DNA from: Chaetoderma sp. LZ-2023a
Taxonomy: Eukaryota; Mollusca; Caudofoveata; Chaetodermatida; Chaetodermatidae
Direction: 5' to 3'
Assembly (NCBI GenBank): GCA_034401795.1
Contig: CM067372.1
Location: 40,590,429-40,654,428, forward strand
DNA length: 64,000 nucleotides
A program made the position numbers and the translations under genes. The notes below the pieces were generated by a model. It searched no databases. It was not told the origin of the DNA and worked only from the letters and a program-made list of their open reading frames with translations. Positions 43,601-54,507 of the stretch are shown piece after piece; positions within the stretch are counted from its first letter, which is position 1, and each line of letters begins with the position of its first letter.

Positions 43601-46600
43601 GGGTTTGGAGGGTTAGGGGAGTGGGGTGAGAGTGGGGAAATGACAGCATTGGCGAAAGCTATGGTGTGCCATAGACGCCATTCATTCTAGTTCAAATTTT
43701 ATTTGGTTATATCATCTAAAGTTTGATTATGTTTTTCTATGTAGTTGTAAACATGCTGTATTAGTTCATGGGAAGAGGTCCATCTCCGCCTAATCAAATA
43801 AAGCCTATGAACATACTGTACACTATTTTATTTTGATGGTTTGTTTTTGTAGCCCTCAGCCCAGCTAAAGATATGTGAGCTACAGATATACAATTTATAT
43901 AATTGCTGGCCCTTAGTCCTTAATTGCATTACAAATTTCGGCCTGAAGTCTTCAGCGGTTCTGGGGAAGGAGTCGTTTTTGCGAAAACGAGGTCATCCAA
44001 GATGGCCGCTGAACCATTTAGTCAATTGAGTTCCCTTGAACAAACTTGGGTCAGCTCTTACCATAGATCATATTTCATGAGGTCTGAATTGATCCCTCGA
44101 ACGGTTTTGGAGATTTTTAAATACATTTCCATGCCCTAAGGATGCTTCCTGCCATATATAATTGAAATCGGCCTAGTAGTTCTCGGGAAGACATTTTAAA
44201 GCTTTTGGCGGGAAACTGATCCAAGATGGCCCCCAAACCGTTTATCCGACAGTTTCTAGAATTGCAAATTTGAGATCAGAATACCCAAAAACCTATATAA
44301 AACCAATTTCGGCCTCAAAATCCATCAAACAAAAAAAAATTAAATATGGCCGCCAAACACGCTACATTTTGATTGGCCCACGGCAGCCATGTTTTTTGAC
44401 GGAGCAACTTCCTTTGAACAAACTTTAATGGCCCTTAGTCCCTAATCATATCTCCCAAATTTTGGCCTGATCAATTCAGCGGATCTGGAGAAGTCGTTTT
44501 GGGAAAATTAGGTCATCCAAGATAGCTGCCGAACCATTCAATCAATCAAGTCGTCTTGAACAAACTTGGCTTACCTCTTTGCCTAGATGGGGTTTCATAA
44601 GCAATGAATCAATTCCCCAAGCTGTTTCGGAGAACGAGATTTTTAAAGACATTTCTAAAAATCAGCCGAAATCCAAGATGGCCACCGGCCAAATTGGCCG
44701 ATCGGCTTCGTTTGAACAAAATGAAATCTCTATGCCATAAGGATGCTTCCTGCCAAATATAATTCAAATCGGCCCAGCAGTTCTCGAGAAGACATTTTAA
44801 ATTTCCCATTGCTTTAGTATGGAAGCTTTTGGCGGGAAAATGATTCAAGATGGTTGCCAAACCGTTTATCTGACAGTTTCGAAAATTGCAAATTAGAGAT
44901 CAAAATACCCAAAAACATATATAAAACGAATTTCGGCCTCAAAACCCATCAAATAAAAAATCCAATATGGCTGCCAAGCGCACTATATTTTGATTGGTCC
45001 ACGGCGGCCATGTTTTTTAACGAATAAACTTCTCTTGAACAAACATTAATCGCCCTTAGTTGCTAATTATATATCACAAATTTCGGCATGATCGCTTCAG
45101 TGGTTCTGGGGAAGAAGTCGTTTTTGTGAAAACCAGGTCATCCAAGATGGCCGCTGAACCATTCAGTCAATCAAGTCGTCTTGAACAAACTTGGCTTACC
45201 TCTTTGCCTAAATGAGGTTTCCTCAGTTTTGAATCGATTCCCCAAGCCGTTTCGGAGAACAAGGTTTTTAAAGACATTTCTAAAAATCGGCCGAAATCAA
45301 AGATGGCCACCGGCCAAATTGGCTGATCGGCTTCGTTTGAACAAAATGAAATCTCTATGCCATAAGGATGCTTCCTGCCAAATATAATTCAAATTGGCCT
45401 AGCAGTTCTTGAGAAGACATTTTAAATTTCCCATTGCTTTAGTATGAGCCCATTGCTTTACTATAAGAAACTATGGCGGGAAAACAAACCAAGATGGCAG
45501 GAAAACCATTTATCCGACAGTCTCGCAAGTGGGATATTTGAACTGGCCACACTGATAAGCATAATACATCAAATACAAAAAGCCAATATGATCAAGAAAC
45601 GCTAAATTTTGATTGGTTGATGGTGGCCATGTTTTTAACGAACAAACTTCCCTTGAACAATCTTGAAAGGCCCTTGGTCCCTAAGCATATTTAAAAAATT
45701 TCAGCTCTATCCCTTCAGCGGTTCAGGAGAAGTCGTTTTCGCGAAAACTAGGTCATCCAAGATGGCCACCAAGCAAATCGGCCAATCAGGTTGCCTTGAA
45801 CAAACTTGGGTCTACCGTTGCCACAGATGATGTGTTATGAGTTTTGAATCAATTCCTCCAGCAGTTTCGGAGAAGATTCTTTAACGTGTTTCTAAAAATC
45901 AGCCATTTTGACCGATCCACTTCGTTTGAACAAACTTAGATCTCTATGCCCTATGAATGCTTCCTCCAAAATACAATTGAAATTGGCCCAGTGGTTCTTG
46001 AGAAGTCATTTAAAGAATTCCCCATTGCTTTACTATGGACCCATTGCTTTACTATGGGAGCCTATGGCGGGAAAACAAACCAAGATGGCAGCCAAACCGT
46101 TTATCCGACTGGCTCGAAAGTGGAATATTTGAACTTGCCACACTGATAAGCATATATAAAGCAATTTTCGCCATCTAAATACATCAAATACAAAAAAGCC
46201 AATATGACCAACAAACGCTAAATTTTTATTGGTTGATGGCGGCCATGTTTTTTAACGTACGCCCTTCCCTTGAACAAACTTGAATGGACCTTGGTCCCTA
46301 AGCATATTTACCAAATTTCAGGTCTCCCTTCAGCGGTTCGGGAGAAGTAATTTTCGCGAAAACTAGGTCATCCAAGATGGCTGCCAGGCAAATCTGCCAA
46401 TCAGGTTGCCTTGATTAAACTTGGGTCTACAGTTGCAATAGATGATGTGTTATGAGTTTTGAATCAATTCCTCCAGCGGTTTTGGAGAAGATTTTTAAAG
46501 TGTTTCTAAAAATCAGCCATTTTGTCTGGTGGCCATCTTGGATTTTGGCCGATCGGCTTCGTTTGAACAAACTTGAAAATCTATGCCCTAGGGATGCTTC

Positions 46601-46616
46601 CTGCGAAATATAATTG

Positions 46617-46648
<32 letters not shown>

Positions 46649-49600
46649 TTTAAAGAAAAAGTTGACGGACGACTGATGACAGATGACACACAGATGACGG
46701 ACGGTCGCCATCGCATAAGCTCACTTGGCCATTCTGGCCAGGTAAGCTAATAAATGACAGATTTACACCTAACATAGCACCAAATAATCGTGCCAGTTTA
46801 TAAATAGGATATAGGAAGGAGTAAATGAAAAATAAGCGATCTAAATTCTGAAGTGAAAAGCGTATGGGTCAAGGTACATGCTCATTAAATAAGTGTTAAA
46901 AGGCAAAGGAGTGCCGGTTATTACAATTACAATTATATATTCCCCACCGTGAGAATTGGCTAGATTTTGGTCATGTCCCATTGCTTCTTCGCCATAAATC
47001 TCCTGACAGAAATTCTGTCCGGGTACACATAAGATTTTTCTTAGATTGATTGGACTATAAGAATTAAGTACATTTATGCACAAACATTTGTCATAGATCA
47101 ATTAGGTTCATTATAAAATGTCAGGAATTAGCAAAGGTTCCATGTTCGGAGGGTTGATGGTGTGTGGCAGTTCTGGAATGCATACAGCCCTGAAGCTTCC
47201 AGCTTTGAATCCTGTTCTCATCAATTAATTACAACTCATTAGAATTTAACCAATTTCGAGCGACAGAAATAGTGCGTAGTAATCTTCCACATTAAAACCA
47301 GTGGTGTCATGCCCAGGTCCCTAAATAGATATTGGCAACAAGAATTGTGTTCCTGTATAATTTGGAATACAGGAAATCACTTATCAGAGCATCTAATTTT
47401 CATAACTTTCAGAATAGAAAATCTGCCAGCTCAGACTATTCCCTATCTGGGTTCCCACAATTATGATTTTTGCATGTTCCCCCTGATTAAGACCCCTAAA
47501 CATAAGTGAATAATAACAACATACTGGGCGTGTCCGCCCGTGGTGGGCGTGTTGGTCCAGGGAAAGGGCGTCCCTTATCCTGCTCGGTTTGTGCCTATAC
47601 GCTCCATTGGGTGGAGCTGGTGTATCCAAAGACATTCTTTCTGTGTTCTCCATGACGTGGAGTTTTCATCGTCCAGGTCTTATGAGAATACCTATGGCGG
47701 TTTGATATCAATCTGAGATGTCATTGGATTCTGAATTTAGAGAGGCCCTAAACATAAGTGCACTTTGTCATGACCTAGCAGCCAATGGCTGGTCAGCATA
47801 TAAACACATCCCGGGGTCACTAAATACCCTTACATACCATCGAGGTTGGTCTAATTACTGACGTGGCTGTAAAGCATGAGTCAGTAATTTTAGCCAGGCT
47901 ATTTTGTGAAATTTTAATGATATGGTAGCTGTATGCATGGTGAGGTCATGCGATTCTGAATGTACAAGATCAAATCCAGGCTCAGTAGTTGTAGACAGGA
48001 TTGTGATGTGCATGGCAAAGGGATCAATTCATGTCCTCTATACATATTTCTAACTGTTCATGTTGATTTAACATATAGAACCCTACTGTAGCTATGACTG
48101 TTATTACTTAAAAGTTCTCAGCGTCTTCTGCCTTATTTTATGAAACTTGATTATTCCATCAATGTTACCTCTGTAGCAGCACGAAAGCCTGCCTGGACGG
48201 CTCCATTCATGAATCCACCCCAAACTGTGGCTGTCTCTGTTCCCGCAAAATGAACTCTGAAAAAGGAAAACAGGTCATCTGATCACATTCTCATTGTAAA
48301 TGTTTTTATGGCACGAGATGACTTTTCTTAAGCTGAGAGCTAATTCATATGCAAGCTTTCAAACAAAAAATGTAATGCAATGTAACCATACCCATATGTA
48401 TTCTCGCAAGGTAGCAACTCCACCTTTTAGTATTCTGGTAAGTTATGGTAGTAACCTTACCTTCCTGTATATATTCTGGTACGTTATAGGAGTAATGCTA
48501 CCTTTCTGTATTCTGCTAAGTCATAGTAGTAACACTACCTTTCTGTTAACACTACCTTTCTGTATTCTGCTAAGTCATAGTAGTAACACTACCTTTCTGT
48601 ATTCTGCTAAGTCATAGTAGTAACACTACCTTTCTGTATTCTGCTAAGTCATAGTAGTAACGCTACCTTTCTGTATTCTGCTAAGTCATAGTAGTAACGC
48701 TACCTTTCTGTATTCTGCTAAGTCATAGTAGTAACGCTACCATTCTGTATTCTGCCAAGTTAGTAACCTTACCTATCCGTATGTAGTAATTTAATAATCC
48801 TACCTTTCTGTATTCTGTTAACTTATGGTAGTAATCCTACCTTTCTGTATTCTGGTAATGTAACCCTACCTTTCTGTATTATAGCCGTATATAACCATGT
48901 GTTTCTATTCTTTGAATGGAATCAAACCCATATAAACCCAAGAACACACTATCCTAGTCTTTAAAAATGTTATTATAGCAATCAGATTAACATGATTTCT
49001 AGCTAAAAAAAATTGCAGTAAAAAAATGAGATATTCAATAGGGATGTTAGCTAGTGAACACCAATTTGAAGTCTCCATGGCATGGTTGATGTTGATCATT
49101 GGAACATTGTAGGAGAGCGACTATAAGAAAACAAAATTCCTTAAATTGTAATATATCACACCTGTCGAAACTGTCTCTCAATCCAGAATTGAAATATTTA
49201 GTAGTTCCTGGAATGAGAGACTTGAGGAAACATCCCCCATTGTATGGCTCTTGGCTCCAGTCCTTCTGATCACTGTCCAGATAATTATGGACAGAGTCTC
49301 CCAGAATATCTGACAGCAGGCCCAGTATTGCTGTTAAGCGATCATCAGCCTGCGAACAACAAAGGAAGTCATTATATACAGGAATTGGCAGCTTCTATTG
49401 TGCAGATAACTTATCTTGATAATATAGCCTTTATTGACTATGCAATGGCCTGTATTCGATAGAAAATTGGGGAGCCATGATCAAGCTGGCCTAGTCTACC
49501 AAATCTGTCCAATTGTCTGAAACAGGTCCAGCGTCCAAAAGCCTTTCACCAACTTGATAACTACAGCTCTTCAACTGGAAAACAGTGTTGTTGAAATGCT

Positions 49601-51170
49601 GTTGTTTTTCAAAAAATGCCTCTCACAATACAGTTTGCAGTATGAACAGCTGAGGTGGATTTCATAAAACTTTATAAAAAGCACATTTATATAACCAACA
49701 GAATTTGACTGGCTAAAATGGCCGCATCAACACAGAAATTATCTTTAGACCATTTCGTTGATTATGATTATGAAGTCTGTTTTTGCTTTATGTTTACAAC
49801 CCACAAAATAGACTTAAAACAACATGATTACGTGCAAATATGGCTGGATGTTGTGATGTTTGACCATCCACCTTTCAGCTTATGTATTCCCTCATAAACA
49901 ACTTACTGATTCCATTCTCAGAGGTTAAAAAACCTGATTCTATTTCTACAAAATCCATCTATGTGATCTTACCCTGGATGACACTACATATTTGGGAAAT
50001 AAAACGAGTTTGATTTTCTATAGTAACTTACAACAGCACCTGGGTTAAGGTAGCCAATACAGTGACCACACCTCCAGTCTGCACACATTCCAGTGACAAA
50101 CCTGATAAAATATTACTTTCTACTTGGTGATTTAAACAAAACTATTATAAGCTTATAAATTGAATGATGTACATGCATAAGTCAATGTGTATAACCTATT
50201 ACATTGTATTTGTTGATACATAAACAAGAAATTATTACATTTTCATAAGAGCCTGGGCCTGATGTTGATGATGTCAAAAATCCCACAAGAGCAGGGTTTC
50301 CTCTGGCAGATGTTGCATCATACACATATCCCACAATGCCCAGTTTTGGATCAGTAAGAGCCGATTGGAAACCAAACTGACTTTGATCCATGTTCGGACC
50401 ATTATCTCGCCAAAATGCCTAAAATAGAATAATTTCAAATGCAAAAAATTATAATGGAACCAACTAATTTGAATCAAACTAATATGAGTATAAATCCCCA
50501 AATTTGTTGGTCATTAAAAAACACAAAATCATCAAATAAATCATTAGAAATAGATACTGATGCATTATTTTCTTTCAATGTAAGATATATATAGACTAGA
50601 CTAAGAGCTGAAGGAGCATCACACAGAAACTGGGTCTGCCTGGTGCCTATACCTTTCACCTCATGGATACGCATCGAGCTAAGTCTAAATCTGTACACAT
50701 ACTATGGTGGTGCCTTTAATTAATCTACTACTCTACAAACATTGCTAGCTAGAGTAAGTACACAAGACAAGTTAACAAATACCCAGTATTTAATTAACCC
50801 TTAGCACGCTGATGTCAATATCCAATCATTTACTGTGTCAGTATCAAAGAAACGTGTACATTTTTCAACAATTTTGCCGGGAGATGTTGCTGTCTACGAC
50901 AGCACCATCTCCCACCAAATTTGTTAAAAAATTAACACCAGTTCATCTTTTAATTTAATTTGAAAGTTTAAAATTTTGACACCAGAGTGGTAAGGGTTAA
51001 CATTGCTATAGATTAATGTTCATGAGTTGGTACACAATCATTCTCGTGACAAGCCTGATTATCACTCACCTCCTCATATGTGAAAATGAACTTGACCATG
51101 TAAGCCAGAGGTACGCTATTAAGTAGATTCACTTTTTCAGATGGTAAGGGAGGCGTATATTGGATAGCAA
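40470..51170 (-). CDS. Monoamine-oxidase-like flavin amine oxidase, 3' six exons
   Basis: In transcript order the exons are 51170-51070, 50418-50239, 50078-50040 (tentative), 49349-49162, 48256-48169 and 40694-40470 (stop TAG). They read [74 protein letters not shown] and then a C-terminal anchor. This is collinear with human MAO A/B: the FNPPLP segment, FWR, the covalent FAD cysteine (SGGCY; here NGGCF, codon at 49232-49230) and AGTETAT.WSGYM.GAV.AG. The last exon has a hydrophobic helix, [19 protein letters not shown], followed by QRNR, like MAO's outer-mitochondrial-membrane tail anchor. Family role: FAD-dependent oxidative deamination of amines. Both aromatic-cage Tyr positions (MAO B 398 and 435) are Phe here. 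The N-terminal FAD-binding exons are not visible in the window. The last intron is ~7.5 kb and filled with repeats. MAO A/B orthology versus a broader amine oxidase relative is open. Confidence 0.88.
40700..41150. other. MAO-like last intron, nothing recognised
   Basis: AT-rich intron; 'caatcttttgcgcctcg' is duplicated at 41082-41117. Confidence 0.45.
41152..41262. repeat. ~110-bp repeat, inverted copy at 46752-46858
   Basis: 'cacttcagaatttaaattga' ... 'gctatgttaggtgtaaatct' is the reverse complement, with scattered differences, of 46752-46858. Confidence 0.85.
41468..41475. repeat. Target-site duplication GTTTTTGG, left
   Basis: The identical octamer is at 43249-43256, just outside the right terminus. 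Confidence 0.85.
41925..42112. repeat. Family B hairpin inside hAT-like element
   Basis: 'catttgcatgccaagagaaa', ACTAAAATGACTGACTCTGTTACTGAGCCATTCATTGCAGT, 'tctctttgtctgcaaatgga'. Confidence 0.65.
42225..42432. repeat. Family B hairpin inside hAT-like element
   Basis: ACTGGGATGACTGGCTGGCTCGGTGAGTCAGTCATTGCAG centre, with diverged arms. Confidence 0.6.
42450..42700. repeat. 51-bp tandem array, ~5 copies
   Basis: The unit is 'cacgacattcatagtgataa' 'tccactgtgagcttagataa' 'gtgccacacgc'. 51 = 3x17, so frames run through it without meaning. It begins ~20 bp after a family B hairpin. Confidence 0.93.
42832..43034. repeat. Family B hairpin inside hAT-like element
   Basis: 'gagcagaccaagaactgatt', 'gctatgactggctcgattatcattccagtgg', 'gcatgagtgttaaaggatt'. 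Confidence 0.6.
43429..43537. repeat. 109-bp dispersed repeat, copy 2
   Basis: Same sequence as 35010-35118 with about one or two differences by eye, 8.4 kb away. Confidence 0.9.
43538..43859. other. Intron sequence, low complexity
   Basis: Contains a G-rich stretch 43590-43640; nothing else recognised. Confidence 0.4.
43860..46745. repeat. Tandem ~0.6 kb 'GATGGCC' macro-repeat, inverted orientation, ~4.7 units
   Basis: It is the reverse complement of the unit at 9395-10915. 'cggcttcgtttgaacaaa' recurs near 44703, 45329 and 46555, with a variant near 45920 (period ~620 bp). 'aagatggc(c/a)(g/a)cc' occurs many times. It ends 'catcgcataagctcacttgg' 'ccattctggccagg', the same border as the 23088 element. 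It lies in the last MAO-like intron. Confidence 0.87.
46752..46858. repeat. ~110-bp repeat, inverted partner of 41152-41262
   Basis: 'agatttacacctaacatagc' 'accaaataatcgtgccag' ... 'aaattctgaagtg'. Begins directly after the macro-repeat border. Confidence 0.85.
46860..48165. other. MAO-like intron, nothing recognised
   Basis: Short frames at 47101-46841 and 47653-47393 (minus) have no recognised domain. A TGAC/GTCA inverted motif at 47858-47890 (attactgacg...gtcagtaat) may be a minor hairpin. Confidence 0.4.
48169..48256 (-). CDS. MAO-like exon (AGTETAT motif)
   Basis: Acceptor TTTTCAG, donor CAGAG/GTAACA. It encodes [20 protein letters not shown] and QAGFRAATE, the highly conserved C-terminal FAD-contact segment of the family. 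Confidence 0.93.
48420..48880. repeat. 37-bp minisatellite, ~11 copies
   Basis: The unit is 'ctttctgtattctgctaagt' + 'catagtagtaacgctac'. The outer units are diverged; the inner ones are near-identical. The tail of the array is duplicated at 54104-54235. Confidence 0.93.
49162..49349 (-). CDS. MAO-like exon with FAD-linking Cys
   Basis: Acceptor TTCGCAG, donor GACAG/GTGTGA. Sixty-two codons plus two bases: [20 protein letters not shown] ... [19 protein letters not shown] ... RDSFD. The Cys of NGGC is the position of the 8-alpha-cysteinyl FAD link in MAO. Confidence 0.9.
50040..50078 (-). CDS. MAO-like micro-exon, 39 nt (tentative)
   Basis: Acceptor GTGTGCAG and donor CCCAG/GTGCTG give [13 protein letters not shown] in phase 0 on both sides. 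This joins to [12 protein letters not shown] and matches MAO's LARLTKEERLKKL helix. A stronger donor (GTAAGT, exon end at 50032) exists but breaks phase with this acceptor; the upstream acceptor at about 50102 needs a phase the previous exon does not offer. Confidence 0.55.
50239..50418 (-). CDS. MAO-like exon (FWR region)
   Basis: Acceptor ATTTTAG, donor AAAT/GTAATA. Sixty codons contain [20 protein letters not shown] and [18 protein letters not shown], aligning with FWRK...TLDDTKPEGN...IMGF of MAO. Confidence 0.87.
50794..51000. mobile_element. Family C foldback MITE (best TTAA example)
   Basis: TTAACCCTTAGCACGCTGATG and, inverted from the right end, TTAACCCTTACCACTCTGGTG. Centre GGGAGATGTTGCTGTCTACGACAGCACCATCTCCC-like hairpin, then 'accaaatttgtt'. 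Confidence 0.87.
51070..51170 (-). CDS. MAO-like exon (NPPLP region)
   Basis: Acceptor TTTTATAG, donor GAG/GTGAGT. Two nucleotides then 33 codons: [20 protein letters not shown] and [13 protein letters not shown]. It aligns with the FNPPLP...VPLG...K...YYKE segment of MAO. Confidence 0.87.
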
Positions 51171-51539
51171 CTATAAAACAAAGTACATTTTCTGTGATAA
51201 CACATGTTTGCTTGCGTAAAACTGCTGATCAATAAACTTAGGTACATATTTTCCAGGTCGTATCAACATGGCAGAATAGCTGTCATCATGAGATACAGTA
51301 TTTAACAAGAATGTTGCCTTAGGATTGTACATAAGTTATTTTTAGATATTCAAAATGTGTACAATGTGGTGGTGCTTGGTAACAAATCTGATTGGCTGTG
51401 GATATCATGAAGCGTATTTTGTCTGTAACAGGAGGCCAAGTGTGTCCGTACCACTAAGATCCAACATCAGTTTTTGAACCAGAAACATAAAAAATAAGAA
51501 ATTTTGGGTGCAAATACAAATATTTCTGTACAAAGTGGA

Positions 51540-51610
51540 GGATGGAGGTATCCAGTCAAATTAGTGTCAAAATATTCAACAACTTATTTGCATGATTGCT
51601 GTGAAATTGA
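51540..51610. repeat. Family A right-arm fragment
   Basis: 'cagtcaaattagtgtcaaaatattcaacaacttat' matches the right arm; duplicated at 56892-56960. Confidence 0.55.
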
Positions 51611-51837
51611 GGCACTGACTGGTACTTCAATGTCTAAAGAGTAAATAAAAAGATTTAAAAATAAATATTCTCTTTTGCCAAAAATAGGACACGAAATAGC
51701 ATCTTCGCAACCTACAACTGTTTCTTGTAGTTGACAGAAACCCCTCCATCCCGAGAACAAAGGGATGGGGGGACTCATTCTAGGGTCCCTCCAGAGGTCA
51801 TACCCTTAAAGAACTCATGGATCTGCCCAGAGCCGGA

Positions 51838-52034
51838 TTAACCATTTAACTATCAATGCAGCCAAAAATGGCTTCAACAGTGGTTTTGAGAAATGTTGAT
51901 TTTCAGACCAAGAGAAGTGTTTGAAAATTTATCACTGGAATGACTGGCTCACTGATCAAGCCAGTCATTCCAGTGGCAAAGTTTCAAAAAAATAAACTGA
52001 AAATTTCTTGAACAAATGAGGATTAAAGGGTTAA
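51838..52034. mobile_element. Family B foldback MITE (TTAA ends)
   Basis: TTAACCATTTAACTATCAATG to GATTAAAGGGTTAA; centre ACTGGAATGACTGGCTCACTGATCAAGCCAGTCATTCCAGT. Confidence 0.83.
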
Positions 52035-52094
52035 GGGCATTGTGGTCACATGGCATATTAAATGAATGAGGCCTCTACTCGAGGGATATCAGGG

Positions 52095-52107
52095 AGGGGG
52101 GGGGGGG
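52095..52107. repeat. Poly-G tract
   Basis: 13 G residues; the tract is interrupted and shorter in the duplicate near 57444, as expected of a slippage-prone site. Confidence 0.85.
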
Positions 52108-52382
52108 TTCTGTTCCATGTGGTCGAGGGTTCAGGGGTTGGTGGAATGTTCAGGGTTCTCCCCCAGAATATTTTGAAATTATATGTTCTGAGAAGCATTC
52201 ACCTGTATTTGATGGAGCAAATTTAATTTTTAATTCTACTGCTTTTAGCTACATGATTTATCAGCAAGGTGTAAGCATTACTGATCATGCCGAGTAGGTC
52301 TATTCTATCTCTCTTGCCTTAGAAGAATGATGATATGGCTCCCCACACAAAACATTTTTCACTGGCTGTTTGTACCTTCCAA

Positions 52383-52399
52383 CCCCCCCCCCCCCCCCC
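52383..52399. repeat. Poly-C tract
   Basis: 17 C residues; the duplicate at 57729-57747 is longer. Confidence 0.88.
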
Positions 52400-52755
52400 A
52401 CCAATCCCTCCCTCAACTTCTGAGCCGCTGGTCTCCAGACCCGTTAGCCCATGCATTAATACATCACTCGATCCAACCTTGATTAGTTAAACTTGCCTGT
52501 TTGATGTGGTGGTATTGCCATTATTACTCTTTGGCATTTTATCTGTAACCGGTTGCTACTAACAACCGTTACACCGCTGGTACTCTGAAAGCAACAGAAA
52601 AAAGCAAGCACTCATTATTTCTTGTTTCCATGCAACAAGATGTTACATTTGCTTGAGGCAATAAACAATATTTGCGCAGAACATTTCTATTAAACATCTG
52701 GACAGATGCAACAGCATAAAACTTGATAAAGAGATAGCCTACAATAACTCCTGTC

Positions 52756-52994
52756 TTAACCCTTTAACCATTAAATTTGTTTTAGAAAATTTCAATTTTC
52801 TCATAGAAAATGTCCATTTGCTGACTAAGAGAAGACTATTTTTGAAAATTTACCACTGGAATGACTGGATCGGTTATCGAGTCAGTCATTCCAGTGGTAA
52901 ATTTTCAAAAATAATCTGCTTTTAGTCTGCAAATGAACATTTCTCAAGACTACTGCAGAAGCTGTTCTTGGCTGATATGAGTGCTAAAGGGTTA
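52756..52994. mobile_element. Family B foldback MITE
   Basis: TTAACCCTTTAACCATTAAAT to GTGCTAAAGGGTTAtt; centre CCACTGGAATGACTGGATCGGTTATCGAGTCAGTCATTCCAGTGG. Confidence 0.83.
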
Positions 52995-53095
52995 TTCTCG
53001 ATACATGTAGTTTGCACTAGAACTGTGTATCTTTGCACGTATAGTATTGCTTAGGCTTGCGCAGATATAAAGGGGTAAATCACACCTGAATTTGG

Positions 53096-53185
53096 GATCA
53101 ATTTTCAAAAATAGTCTTCGCTTCATTTGCAAATGGACATTTTTTATAACAAAACTTAATTTTCTTGAACAAATTTGAGGGTTAA
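53096..53185. repeat. Family B right half
   Basis: 'attttcaaaaatagtcttcg' 'atttgcaaatggacatttt' ... 'aatttgagggttaa'. Confidence 0.65.
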
Positions 53186-53196
53186 TATGTGTATTA

Positions 53197-53398
53197 TTAA
53201 CCATTTAATGCTAGAAAATTTTAATTGTCTCATAGAAAAATCTCCATTTGTTGACCAAGAGAAGGAATGGTCGACTCGGTTATCGAGCTGGTGACTACAG
53301 GGGTAAATTATTAAAAATACGTTTCTCTAGGTCTACAAATACACAATTATCAAGATCAAAAATGCAGAAGCCACTTTTGGCTAGCTTAAATGTTAAAG
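53197..53398. repeat. Family B degenerate copy
   Basis: 'ttgttgaccaagagaaggaa' 'tggtcgactcggttatcgagctggtgac' and 'ttggctagcttaaatgttaaag'. Confidence 0.6.
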
Positions 53399-53549
53399 AA
53401 GAAGTATAATGGCATTGAAAGTGGCTTTCATATACAACATTGGGCACTAAAGAATGGAATAGAATGTGTTATTAGAAGATATTATTCAGATTTATTATTC
53501 AGATTTATTTTAACTCGCTGAAAAACGAAATGAGAACGGCCTTGGAGCG

Positions 53550-53557
53550 TGACGTCA
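53550..53557. promoter_or_regulatory. CRE-like palindrome TGACGTCA (copy 1)
   Basis: A perfect 8-bp CREB/ATF consensus in a locally CpG-enriched patch, duplicated at 58902-58909. No associated transcription start is shown. Confidence 0.3.
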
Positions 53558-53603
53558 TTTCAGGGGATCGGCTGAGCTTGCCTGAAACAACACACGTGTC
53601 ATG

Positions 53604-54103
53604 NNNNNNNNNNNNNNNNNNNNNNNNNNNNNNNNNNNNNNNNNNNNNNNNNNNNNNNNNNNNNNNNNNNNNNNNNNNNNNNNNNNNNNNNNNNNNNNNN
53701 NNNNNNNNNNNNNNNNNNNNNNNNNNNNNNNNNNNNNNNNNNNNNNNNNNNNNNNNNNNNNNNNNNNNNNNNNNNNNNNNNNNNNNNNNNNNNNNNNNNN
53801 NNNNNNNNNNNNNNNNNNNNNNNNNNNNNNNNNNNNNNNNNNNNNNNNNNNNNNNNNNNNNNNNNNNNNNNNNNNNNNNNNNNNNNNNNNNNNNNNNNNN
53901 NNNNNNNNNNNNNNNNNNNNNNNNNNNNNNNNNNNNNNNNNNNNNNNNNNNNNNNNNNNNNNNNNNNNNNNNNNNNNNNNNNNNNNNNNNNNNNNNNNNN
54001 NNNNNNNNNNNNNNNNNNNNNNNNNNNNNNNNNNNNNNNNNNNNNNNNNNNNNNNNNNNNNNNNNNNNNNNNNNNNNNNNNNNNNNNNNNNNNNNNNNNN
54101 NNN
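53604..54103. other. Assembly gap (500 N)
   Basis: Exactly 500 undetermined bases, which suggests an arbitrary scaffold gap. It separates the two copies of the large duplication. Confidence 0.99.
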
Positions 54104-54507
54104 AAGTTAGTAACCTTAACTATCCGTATTGTAGTAATTTAATAATCCTACCTTTCTGTATTCTGTTAACTTATGGTAGTAATCCTACCTTTCTGTATTC
54201 TGGTAATGTAACCCTACCTTTCTGTATTATAGCAATATAACCATGTGTTTCTATTCTTTGAATGGAATCAAACCCATATAAACCCAAGAACACACTATCC
54301 TAGTCTTTAAAAATGTTATTATAGCAATCAGATTAACATGATTTCTAGCTAAAAAAAATTGCAGTAAAAAAATGAGATATTCAATAGGGATGTTAGCTAG
54401 TGAACACCAATTTGAAGTCTCCATGGCAAGGTTGATGTTGATCATTGGAACATTGTAGGAGAGTGACTATAAGAAAACAAAATTCCTTAAATTGTAATAT
54501 ATCACAC

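Larger units (their letters stand above)
48757..53589. repeat. Large near-identical duplication, copy 1
   Basis: Corresponds base for base to 54104-58941, with an offset of 5346-5353 and a few small indels and substitutions. It includes four MAO-like exons. Copy 1 ends 14 bases before the N gap. Confidence 0.96.

Noticed and set aside
53530-54240. Long frame across the gap
   Set aside because: Open only because N bases were not scored as stops.
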